6,662 nt of DNA from an uncultured Roseburia sp. (GTDB taxonomy: Bacteria > Bacillota > Clostridia > Lachnospirales > Lachnospiraceae), in NCBI GenBank assembly GCA_905206195.1, contig CAJLGN010000077.1, forward strand, positions 1 to 6,662, in the 5' to 3' direction. Shown piece after piece: positions 1-6,388 of the stretch. Numbering within the stretch: position 1 is the first letter of the stretch; each line of letters opens with the position of its first letter. Position numbers and translations under genes: made by a program. Under the pieces are notes generated by a model. The model was not told the origin of the DNA. It ran no database searches and saw only the letters and a list, made by a program, of their open reading frames with translations.

Positions 1-3
1 GGA

Positions 4-25
4 TTTTTGAAATTTTCTTCAAAAA
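4..25. repeat. Weak AT-rich hairpin beyond the fruK stop
   Basis: TTTTTGAA (4-11) and TTCAAAAA (18-25) are perfect 8-bp inverted arms with a 6-nt loop, about 45 bp past the fruK stop. The stem has one G-C pair per arm and no clear T-run before the window ends, so a terminator role is doubtful. No fruA start or ribosome binding site is visible between fruK and the window edge. Confidence 0.3.
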
Positions 26-29
26 ACAC

Positions 30-61
30 TTGACTTTTTATTAGCAGGCTTTTGTTAAAAT
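30..61 (+). promoter_or_regulatory. Promoter-like sequence facing the fruK 3' end
   Basis: On the plus strand, TTGACT (30-35) is followed by an extended -10 element TGT-TAAAAT (53-61). The spacer is 20 bp, longer than the normal 16-18, so it is weak by the usual rule. If active it would transcribe antisense into fruK. The surrounding 68 bp are very AT-rich, so chance is a real possibility. Confidence 0.25.
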
Positions 62-68
62 ATTTTTA

Positions 69-983
69 TTAAAATAAAATTTTATTTTTATCTAAAAGAT
101 TTAATACTTCCTCTTTTTTTGCTAACTCGTCGGAAAATGCCGAGGCGCTTCCCGCGCAGACCCCCATCTGAAATGCCCGCTCGTAGCTCCCCTGCTCCAG
201 ATGGCCCGCGAGAAAGCCCGCCACCATGGAATCTCCCGCTCCGACAGAATTTACAACCCTGCCCTTTGGCGCTTTTGCCTGATAAACACTGCCGTCTTCC
301 GCCACAAGAACCGCGCCGTCCCCCGCCATCGAGACCAGCACATTTTTTGCGCCCTTCTCCCAAAGCTTTTTTGCATATTTAATAATATCTGCTTTTTTTT
401 CTATTTTCACGCGGAATATCTCTTCTATTTCATGCTGATTTGGCTTAATTAGGAATGGATGATAGGGAAGTACATTGACCAGGAGATCCCGCGTGGCATC
501 CACCACAATTTTCAAACTTTTCTGCCGCAAGTGCTTCATGATGTCCATGTACATGGTCTGCGGCATAATATCCGGGATACTCCCCGCCATCACCAAAATA
601 TCCCCGTCCTGCAACTCATCCAGCTGGCCGTAGAGCCTTTCGATGTCGGCTGATCCAATCGCCGGCCCTTGCCCGTTGATCTCGGTCTCCTCCTCCGACC
701 GAAGTTTCACATTGATCCGCGTCATACCGCTTTCGACCGCGAGAAATCTTGTGTGAATCCCGCTCTGCTCCATCAGCTCCCTGAGCCTGTCTCCGGTAAA
801 TCCCGCCAGAAATCCAAGTGCCGTGTTCTCAAATCCGAGGTTTTTAAGAACCGTGGACACGTTGATTCCTTTTCCCCCAGGAAAAATATGCTCCTCGCTC
901 GCACGGTTGACTACCCCGCAGGCGAACTTAGGAACCGTCACGATATAGTCCAAAGACGGGTTGAAGGTTAATGTGTAAATCAT
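69..983 (-). CDS. fruK: 1-phosphofructokinase (PfkB family)
   Basis: Phosphorylates fructose-1-phosphate to fructose-1,6-bisphosphate with ATP in the cytoplasm, feeding PTS-imported fructose into glycolysis. The 304-residue protein has the usual length and PfkB layout: N-terminal strand ending in NPSLD (8-12), sugar-binding GGKGINVS (36-43), TRINVKL (88-94) followed by the EETEINGQGP segment typical of 1-phosphofructokinases, GSIP (134-137), KPNQHE (180-185), and the second PfkB signature VNSVGAGDSMVAGF (244-257), where D251 is the expected catalytic base. The start is supported by AAAGGGGAG ending 7 nt before the ATG. It lies 40 bp downstream of fruR on the same strand, so the two are probably cotranscribed from the promoter ahead of fruR. 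Tagatose-6-phosphate kinase is the main alternative within the family. The fruR partner and the EINGQGP segment favour 1-phosphofructokinase. Confidence 0.95.
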   Translation of the reverse strand: MIYTLTFNPSLDYIVTVPKFACGVVNRASEEHIFPGGKGINVSTVLKNLGFENTALGFLAGFTGDRLRELMEQSGIHTRFLAVESGMTRINVKLRSEEETEINGQGPAIGSADIERLYGQLDELQDGDILVMAGSIPDIMPQTMYMDIMKHLRQKSLKIVVDATRDLLVNVLPYHPFLIKPNQHEIEEIFRVKIEKKADIIKYAKKLWEKGAKNVLVSMAGDGAVLVAEDGSVYQAKAPKGRVVNSVGAGDSMVAGFLAGHLEQGSYERAFQMGVCAGSASAFSDELAKKEEVLNLLDKNKILF

Positions 984-1023
984 CTTTCGCTCCCCTTTCT
1001 CACGCTTATGTATGCGCTGTTTC

Positions 1024-1770
1024 CTATTCTACATGAATCACGTTCGCACACTTGGCAAATGCTGCATGCTGCAAATCTGTCGTGATAATGCGGGCGCTCT
1101 CAAACGGTGCAAAAGTCACACTGGAAATCTGGTTAAATTTGCTCTGATCTGCCAGCACATAGCATTCCCTACAATGCTCCATAGATTTTCTCTTCACCAG
1201 TGATTCTTTGAGCTCCGGCGTGGAGAAGCCTCTCTGCAGGCTGACGCCGTTCGCCCCCCAAAAACCCTTGGTAAAATTATATTTTTCCAGCATCACCACA
1301 GCCTCCTCCCCGACAATCGCCTCCGTCACAGCTTTAAACTCTCCGCCCAAAATATAGACTGTATGTCCGCACTCAGACAGCCTTTTGGCATGTGTGATCG
1401 CATTTGTTACAAACACTGCTCCCCGAACCTTGATGTACTCAATGATCCGCTCCGTGGTAGTACCTGCATCCAAATAAACAAAATCCCCCGACTCAATTAA
1501 GGACGCGGCATATTTTGCAATCTTGTCTTTCGCTTCCCTGTTTTGTTCCTTGCGGTGCACCACCTCGTCATCCCGCGTGTGATAGGCGGTGCTCCTGGCT
1601 ATCGCTCCCCCATGCACCTTGACGAGCTGCCCGCCTGCATCCAGAGTGTTCAGATCTCTGCGCACCGTAGATTCCGACGCCTCAAGTTCCACCATCAACT
1701 GCTGGACCGTCACGCTCCCCACACTTTCTAGTATGGATAAAATCTTTGCAAATCTTTCCTCTGTCAGCAT
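1024..1770 (-). CDS. fruR: DeoR-family fructose operon transcriptional regulator
   Basis: A DNA-binding repressor-type regulator. Family members next to fruK usually respond to a phosphorylated sugar, here presumably fructose-1-phosphate. From the preferred start the protein is 248 residues, normal for the family. An N-terminal DeoR helix-turn-helix spans about residues 5-55, with SESTVRRDL (32-40) as the recognition region and the conserved VKVHGGAI (50-57) after it. The C-terminal sugar-phosphate domain shows DAGTTTE (101-107), TNAITHA (122-128), LGGEF (141-145), GANGV (172-176) and ADQSKF (207-212). An in-frame ATG at 1791 would add seven residues, but it has no ribosome binding site and sits inside a candidate operator. 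GGAGG at 1779-1783 lies 8 nt before the ATG at 1770, so that start is chosen. It heads a fruR-fruK unit behind a strong promoter with paired repeats, which suggests autoregulation. Confidence 0.92.
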   Translation of the reverse strand: MLTEERFAKILSILESVGSVTVQQLMVELEASESTVRRDLNTLDAGGQLVKVHGGAIARSTAYHTRDDEVVHRKEQNREAKDKIAKYAASLIESGDFVYLDAGTTTERIIEYIKVRGAVFVTNAITHAKRLSECGHTVYILGGEFKAVTEAIVGEEAVVMLEKYNFTKGFWGANGVSLQRGFSTPELKESLVKRKSMEHCRECYVLADQSKFNQISSVTFAPFESARIITTDLQHAAFAKCANVIHVE

Positions 1771-1787
1771 GAATTTATCCTCCAATT

Positions 1788-1814
1788 TCATTCATATTCA
1801 ATCAAAATCGCTCA
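1788..1814 (-). promoter_or_regulatory. Candidate FruR operator, promoter-distal copy (O2)
   Basis: A 27-bp sequence, read on the minus strand, that matches the copy at 1852-1878 at 22 of 27 positions in the same orientation. It contains the core TTGAATATGAATGA. It lies just downstream of the fruR transcription start and upstream of the fruR ribosome binding site. A bound repressor here would block early elongation. That FruR binds it is inferred from position and repetition. Confidence 0.6.
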
Positions 1815-1826
1815 TATTATGTCTGG

Positions 1827-1855
1827 ATTATAAAACTGCATTCATCCAAAGTCAA
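1827..1855 (-). promoter_or_regulatory. Sigma-A promoter of fruR-fruK
   Basis: On the minus strand, TTGACT (1850-1855) is followed after exactly 17 bp by a perfect TATAAT (1827-1832). Transcription should start near 1820, giving a leader of about 50 nt before the fruR ATG at 1770. The -35 box overlaps one end of the upstream 27-bp repeat. This is the best promoter in the window. Confidence 0.88.
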
Positions 1856-1878
1856 TCATATTCATTTAAAATCATTCA
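1852..1878 (-). promoter_or_regulatory. Candidate FruR operator, promoter-proximal copy (O1)
   Basis: A 27-bp sequence on the minus strand with core ATGAATATGATTGA, matching the copy at 1788-1814 at 22 of 27 positions. It abuts and overlaps the -35 box of the fruR promoter (TTGACT begins inside its last four bases). The two copies are 64 bp apart start to start, about six helical turns, so proteins on both would face the same side. FruR binding is inferred. Confidence 0.6.
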
Positions 1879-1905
1879 CAAAGATCTATTTTGATTCTTG
1901 TGAAT
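1874..1905 (-). terminator. AT-rich dyad, possible terminator of the phosphatase transcript
   Basis: ATTCACAAAGATC (1874-1886) and GATTCTTGTGAAT (1893-1905) are inverted arms matching at 11 of 13 positions around a 6-nt loop. On the minus strand it is followed by GATTTTAAAT, a weak T-run. It lies downstream of the phosphatase gene and upstream of the fruRK promoter, where a terminator would be expected. The stem is AT-rich, so a protein-binding dyad is an equal alternative. Confidence 0.35.
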
Positions 1906-1920
1906 TTTGCATAATCAAAT

Positions 1921-1987
1921 AGGAGGTTGCAAAATACAAATTCCAGTCTTTATTTTTATCGACTGTCTCTGTATTTTGCAACCCCCT
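1921..1987. repeat. 67-bp inverted-repeat element with nested stem
   Basis: AGGAGGTTGCAAAATACA (1921-1938) is the reverse complement of TGTATTTTGCAACCCCCT (1970-1987) at 17 of 18 positions. Inside, CAGTC (1944-1948) pairs with GACTG (1961-1965) around a 12-nt loop. The whole can fold as one long hairpin on either strand. Neither flank has a clear T-run, so it does not look like an intrinsic terminator. No target-site duplication is visible. A MITE-like or REP-like element, or an mRNA 3'-end stabiliser, is possible. Confidence 0.7.
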
Positions 1988-2092
1988 CATCTCTTTCATC
2001 CTCTACCTCTGAAATTGTTGCTTGAACTGTTGTGTAATATTTTTTACTTCCTCTTTGTACTCCTCTTTTAAAAAACCTTCTATGGATAAAAT

Positions 2093-2704
2093 CTACTCTC
2101 CCGCCGCAAACCGGCGAATCGCCTCCCGCACATCTTCCGCTGAAATCTCCACAACCTGCGTATTCTTCGTCTTGAAGCGCCGTACCATTTCCTCAAAGGG
2201 CAGCCTTGCCAGGTAACACTGCAGGGACATCAGAATCGCACTGTGGCTCACCACCAGCACATCCCCTGTCTCCCGCTCCAGAATCTCTTCCAACGCGCGC
2301 AGCGTCCGACCTAACACCTCGTTATAACTTTCCCCATCAGGCGTGTGCGTATAGCGGCGGTGATCATTCCAATAGTGATAAGTGTCCCCGTATGTCGCCT
2401 GGATAATGTCCCAGTTCAAGCCCTCCCACACTCCCAGATCCATCTCTCGCAGATCCTCCAGTGCCACACATTCCACCGCCAGCGCGTCAGCCGCAATTTG
2501 TGCCGTCCTCAGCGCACGAAGCTGCGGGGAGCTGTAGGCGCGCGCCACCTTAAGACTTCCCCTCTGCTTTTTCTCAAAAAGTTTTGCGGCAAGCGCCTGC
2601 GCCTGCCCAATGCCGTTTTCATTCAGTGGAATATCTGTCTTTCCCTGAATCTTTTTTCTCACATTCCAATCCGTCTCGCCGTGACGCACAAAATATAGTA
2701 CCAT
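2093..2704 (-). CDS. Histidine phosphatase superfamily protein (phosphoglycerate mutase-like)
   Basis: A 203-residue cytoplasmic enzyme of the branch-1 histidine phosphatase superfamily, which works through a phosphohistidine intermediate. Visible motifs are VRHGETDWN (6-14) with nucleophile H8, LNENG (27-31), SSPQLRALRTA (58-68) carrying the second conserved arginine, LREMDLGVWEG (85-95) with acidic E87, PDGES (122-126), and VVSHSAIL (151-158) with the second catalytic histidine H154. Length and motifs fit small broad-specificity phosphatases and alpha-ribazole phosphatase-like proteins. No cobalamin genes are nearby, so the substrate cannot be named. The start at 2704 places RHG near the N-terminus as usual and has GAGGG four nt upstream, a rather short spacing. 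It is monocistronic, transcribed away from the cysteine-rich gene, with its own promoter at 2773-2801. Confidence 0.9.
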   Translation of the reverse strand: MVLYFVRHGETDWNVRKKIQGKTDIPLNENGIGQAQALAAKLFEKKQRGSLKVARAYSSPQLRALRTAQIAADALAVECVALEDLREMDLGVWEGLNWDIIQATYGDTYHYWNDHRRYTHTPDGESYNEVLGRTLRALEEILERETGDVLVVSHSAILMSLQCYLARLPFEEMVRRFKTKNTQVVEISAEDVREAIRRFAAGE

Positions 2705-2758
2705 TGTCCCTCATTTCTGCAGACATCATACATTGCTGGCCGCCATTTCAAATAAATC

Positions 2759-2782
2759 TGTTTACAAATATTAGTATAAACA
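2759..2782. promoter_or_regulatory. Inverted repeat TGTTTA-N12-TAAACA over the phosphatase -10 box
   Basis: TGTTTA at 2759-2764 and TAAACA at 2777-2782 form perfect 6-bp inverted arms separated by 12 bp. The interval covers the -10 box and start point of the minus-strand phosphatase promoter, a classic position for a repressor site. No regulator can be assigned, and short AT-rich arms like these can arise by chance. Confidence 0.3.
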
Positions 2783-2801
2783 TTCTTCCCCAGCTTGTCC
2801 A
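2773..2801 (-). promoter_or_regulatory. Sigma-A promoter of the histidine phosphatase gene
   Basis: On the minus strand, TGGACA (2796-2801) and TATACT (2773-2778) are separated by exactly 17 bp, each one mismatch from consensus. The predicted start near 2766 gives a leader of about 60 nt before the ATG at 2704. Confidence 0.65.
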
Positions 2802-2863
2802 TTCGAAAACTTCTACCTTTTATAAGGACGCGCCCCCTGACATATCATGTATAGAAAACAAAA

Positions 2864-2869
2864 AGGAGG
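2864..2869 (+). promoter_or_regulatory. Ribosome binding site of the cysteine-rich gene
   Basis: AGGAGG, a full match to the anti-Shine-Dalgarno sequence, 7 nt before the ATG at 2877. It fixes the start and is the strongest argument that this unrecognised gene is translated at a high level. Confidence 0.85.
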
Positions 2870-2876
2870 ATAAAAA

Positions 2877-3248
2877 ATGTCTGAATGTGTAAATTTCAAT
2901 GATTTTGCCGCTACCTCTATCGACTCCGGCGAGAAAAACAAAACTTGCCCTGCTGTCGGTTTCCAGAAGGTCAATATCTGCGTTCCTGTCACAGTGACTC
3001 CGTTTGCTCTTGCCGGAGCAACCAAAACAACCTGTTGCGGTGATCCAGTCGTCGTTTCCGGCAACAAACCCTGCGATGGAAAAAAGAATGAAGCGTGTAC
3101 CTTTACCATCAGCCAGGTAATCTGTGTGGAAGTTCCGGTAGAATTCGGCGCAATGTCAAAAGTCGGCGATACTTTCGTAGATTGTCTTGGCGCTTCGGCT
3201 TATGACATCTGCTCAAACTGCAAGGACGAAGGATTCGGAGAAATGTAA
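2877..3248 (+). CDS. Small cysteine-rich protein of unrecognised family
   Basis: I do not recognise the family. The 123-residue protein has 11 cysteines (residues 4, 24, 35, 53, 54, 66, 74, 83, 103, 112, 115), with a CC pair and a final CxxC (112-115). No signal peptide, membrane segment or sortase motif is visible. Two stretches resemble each other: ICVPVTVTPFALAG (34-47) leading to TTCCG, and ICVEVPVEFGAMSK (82-95) leading to VDCLG, with cysteines 19-20 residues apart in each. This suggests two related beta-rich halves. A strong ribosome binding site (AGGAGG at 2864-2869, 7 nt before ATG) supports expression. No good sigma-A promoter is evident, only a weak TATAAG (2821-2826) with TTGTCC 20 bp upstream. 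Cysteine-rich cytosolic proteins without metal-enzyme motifs occur among spore coat or crust proteins of Firmicutes, so a disulfide-linked spore-surface role is possible but unproven. Confidence 0.8.
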   Translation: MSECVNFNDFAATSIDSGEKNKTCPAVGFQKVNICVPVTVTPFALAGATKTTCCGDPVVVSGNKPCDGKKNEACTFTISQVICVEVPVEFGAMSKVGDTFVDCLGASAYDICSNCKDEGFGEM

Positions 3249-3306
3249 TTTCTCATTTTCCGGATAATTCCTACAGAAACTGACATCTTGTTCACCTGAA
3301 AAATTC

Positions 3307-3337
3307 CGGGGCTGTCACAATATTTGCGGCAGCCCCG
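3307..3337. terminator. GC-rich hairpin downstream of the cysteine-rich gene
   Basis: CGGGGCTG (3307-3314) pairs perfectly with CAGCCCCG (3330-3337), extendable by two pairs, around an 11-nt loop. It begins 59 bp after the stop codon. On the plus strand it is followed by TCATATTTCTC, and on the minus strand by GAATTTTTC. A transcription terminator for the cysteine-rich gene is the likely role, with a modest T-tail. Confidence 0.6.
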
Positions 3338-3362
3338 TCATATTTCTCACAAAATAATCAGA

Positions 3363-3391
3363 GCACTCCCCCAAGGTATCTGCGGGAGTGC
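3363..3391. repeat. Perfect 8-bp inverted repeat GCACTCCC/GGGAGTGC
   Basis: GCACTCCC (3363-3370) and GGGAGTGC (3384-3391) form an 8-bp stem with a 13-nt loop. No T-run follows on the plus strand, and only ATTATTTTG at a distance follows on the minus strand. It is the middle of three hairpins between two convergent units. It may be a backup terminator or a 3'-end stabiliser. Confidence 0.5.
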
Positions 3392-3396
3392 AAAAT

Positions 3397-3446
3397 AAAA
3401 AAGACTGCTTTTTGCCAGATTATACTGACCAAAAAACAGTCCTTTT
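3397..3446. terminator. Bidirectional terminator of the atp operon and the convergent unit
   Basis: GACTG (3403-3407) pairs with CAGTC (3437-3441). Further pairing of TTTTTG with CAAAAA and CAG with CTG leads to a 6-nt ATTATA loop. On the minus strand the stem is followed by TTTTTTATTTT, 51 bp beyond the atpC stop at its tail edge. On the plus strand it is followed by CTTTTTACTTT. T-runs on both sides of the stem suit convergent transcription of the atp operon and the cysteine-rich gene. Confidence 0.8.
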
Positions 3447-3457
3447 TACTTTACATT

Positions 3458-3868
3458 TTATCTCACAATATCGATCCGCACCAGAGCTTTGCGCAGTGCA
3501 AACTCGGCACGCTTTATATCGACCGCCTCCGTCTTATTGGCAAGACGCTCCTCCGCACGCTTTAGCGCAGCTTCCGCGCGATTCTTGTCAATCTCGTCCG
3601 GCCACTCCGCAATTTCTGCGAGGAGAGTCACCTTATCCGGCAAAATCTCTGCGAAACCGGAATGAACCGCCGCTATCACATCCTCTTTCCCCTCATGGTA
3701 AATCTTCACAATGCCGGGGGCGAGGACAGTCGTGAGCGGGATGTGCTTTTTGTACACACCGAGCTCACCGGCAGCCGTATTAAATTCGATCATCGTCGCC
3801 TCTCCCTTGTGGAAAATGCGATCCGGCGTGATGATCTCCACCTGAAAAATCTTGCTATCGTCTGCCAT
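3458..3868 (-). CDS. atpC: F-type ATP synthase epsilon subunit
   Basis: The epsilon subunit of the F1 rotor stalk couples gamma rotation to the c-ring and can inhibit ATP hydrolysis. From the preferred start the protein is 136 residues, normal for the family. An N-terminal beta-sandwich (about 1-85) contains GELGVYKKHIPLTTVLAPG (34-52) and GFAEI (71-75). A C-terminal helical hairpin (about 90-136) carries EIDKNRAEAALKRAEERL (92-109). IDKNRA (93-98) fits the I/L-D-x-x-R-A motif that binds ATP in the Bacillus PS3 epsilon subunit, so nucleotide-sensitive regulation is plausible. An ATG at 3874 directly abuts GGAGG (3875-3879), too close for initiation. The ATG at 3868 is 6 nt from it and gives the usual MADDSK-type start. 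Last gene of the operon, 44 bp after atpD and followed by a terminator. Confidence 0.95.
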   Translation of the reverse strand: MADDSKIFQVEIITPDRIFHKGEATMIEFNTAAGELGVYKKHIPLTTVLAPGIVKIYHEGKEDVIAAVHSGFAEILPDKVTLLAEIAEWPDEIDKNRAEAALKRAEERLANKTEAVDIKRAEFALRKALVRIDIVR

Positions 3869-3896
3869 AATCATCCTCCATCCTGATACTTCACAT

Positions 3897-3908
3897 TCCC
3901 GATCGGGA
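3897..3908. repeat. Perfect 12-bp palindrome TCCCGATCGGGA in the atpD-atpC junction
   Basis: A perfect palindrome starting 4 nt after the atpD stop on the minus strand. In RNA it can form a 4-bp stem with a GATC tetraloop. It has no T-tail and is not a terminator. It may shape translation coupling or mRNA processing between the two genes, or be incidental. Confidence 0.4.
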
Positions 3909-3912
3909 GTTC

Positions 3913-5479
<1,567 letters not shown>

Positions 5480-6343
5480 CTAGGAGATCGCAGAAGCACC
5501 GGCTATGATCTCCGTCAATTCCTGCGTGATCGAGCCCTGACGCGCCCTGTTGTATTTCAATGTCAAATCACTAATCATTTCTTCTGCATTGCTGGTCGCA
5601 GAATCCATCGCCTGCATTCTCGCCCCGTTCTCGCTGGCAACTGCCTCCACGAGCGCCCCGTAAAACAGGCTGGTCACGTACTTTGGAATAATCATGTCCA
5701 GGGCATCCTCCTCGTTCGGCTCATAATTCATGAGCACGCCCGCATCCGACGCCTGACTGATCTCAGTCTCGTCAAACTCCACCGGGAGCAGCTTCATCAG
5801 CTTCGCCTCATGGCTCACCGTATTCTTAAAATGCGTGTAAGCCAGATAGATCTCGCCGATTTTCCCTGCGGTGTAATCCTCCAGGACTTTCCTGCAAAGT
5901 ACGATGGCATCCTCATAAACCGGAGATTCCACAATTGTGGACCCATCCAGCTGAATCTGATAGCCTCTCCGCTCGAGCGTTTCCTTTCCCTTGTTGCCGA
6001 TCGCGTAGATCTGCACATCTTCCTTGGGCAGCTCCGCGCTTCCAGTCACAAGCTTCACGACGTTGGAGTTGTAGCCTCCGGCAAGCCCGCGGTTCGAGGT
6101 GATGACAACCACCGCCTTCTTCGTAGAGTCCCCCTTCTTCAGATAGGGATGATCAATCGTGCCGGATTTCGCCAGCATGGAGGTTACCGTCTGATACATA
6201 TAGTTAAAATATGGATTCGACTGCTCCGCTCTGTTCTTGGCTTTCTGCAGTTTAACGGTAGAGACAAGCTTCATGGCTTTTGTGATCTGCTGCGTACTCT
6301 GTATGCTGCCTTTTCTTCTTTTTATGTCCCTCATTGAGGCCAT
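5480..6343 (-). CDS. atpG: F-type ATP synthase gamma subunit
   Basis: Central rotating shaft of F1, connecting the c-ring to the catalytic beta subunits. The 287-residue protein is the usual length. The N-terminal coiled-coil helix begins RDIKRRKGSIQSTQQITKAM (5-24), with conserved TQQITKAMK. The middle Rossmann-like domain has ITSNRGLAGGYN, and the C-terminal helix contains SNAEEMISDLTLKYNRARQ and ITQELTEI, the other coiled-coil strand. The ATG at 6343 (MASMRDI) matches the usual family start. A downstream ATG at 6334 lacks a better ribosome binding site. The site for the chosen start is imperfect (AAAGGCGG about 10 nt upstream). It follows atpA by 45 bp. Confidence 0.98.
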   Translation of the reverse strand: MASMRDIKRRKGSIQSTQQITKAMKLVSTVKLQKAKNRAEQSNPYFNYMYQTVTSMLAKSGTIDHPYLKKGDSTKKAVVVITSNRGLAGGYNSNVVKLVTGSAELPKEDVQIYAIGNKGKETLERRGYQIQLDGSTIVESPVYEDAIVLCRKVLEDYTAGKIGEIYLAYTHFKNTVSHEAKLMKLLPVEFDETEISQASDAGVLMNYEPNEEDALDMIIPKYVTSLFYGALVEAVASENGARMQAMDSATSNAEEMISDLTLKYNRARQGSITQELTEIIAGASAIS

Positions 6344-6388
6344 AATCTAAGCACCGCCTTTCATTCTTGTTAAGATTCTCTACCTGTA

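Larger units (their letters stand above)
1771..2092. other. Structured intergenic region between phosphatase 3' end and fruR
   Basis: This 322-bp AT-rich spacer has no convincing gene. From the fruR side it holds the fruR ribosome binding site, operator copy O2, the fruRK promoter, operator copy O1, an AT-rich dyad (1874-1905), a 67-bp inverted-repeat element (1921-1987), and a purine-rich stretch (minus strand) of about 100 bp after the phosphatase stop. On the minus strand the phosphatase frame continues after its TAG for 29 codons to another TAG (2003-2005), then for 38 more to a third TAG (1886-1888). The last segment has an ATG at 1999 with AGAGG six nt before it and could encode 37 residues, but there is no other support for it. 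Confidence 0.7.

Noticed and set aside
71..88. AAAATAAAA/TTTTATTTT perfect palindrome at the end of fruK
   Set aside because: It consists of A and T only and coincides with the last codons of fruK (N-K-I-L-F). It has no GC stem, so it is unlikely to be a functional terminator.
119..382. Plus-strand open frames opposite fruK, fruR and the phosphatase gene
   Set aside because: They are proline-, arginine- and serine-rich complements of real genes, with no ribosome binding sites and no recognisable motifs.
1874..1905. TTCACAA...TTGTGAA as a CRP or Rex binding site
   Set aside because: The half-sites are in the opposite orientation and too far apart for TGTGA-N6-TCACA or TTGTGA-N6-TCACAA.
1921..1987. 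The 67-bp inverted repeat as an intrinsic terminator
   Set aside because: Neither strand has a run of T after the stem. The flanks are mixed sequence.
2801..2812. ATTCGAAAACTT as a Spo0A box upstream of the cysteine-rich gene
   Set aside because: The core TGTCGAA is not present; only TTCGAAA matches in part.
2841..2856. CATATCATGTATAGAA as a sigma-E, sigma-G or sigma-K -10 element for the cysteine-rich gene
   Set aside because: It does not fit the spacing of any of these consensus elements, and no matching -35 is evident.
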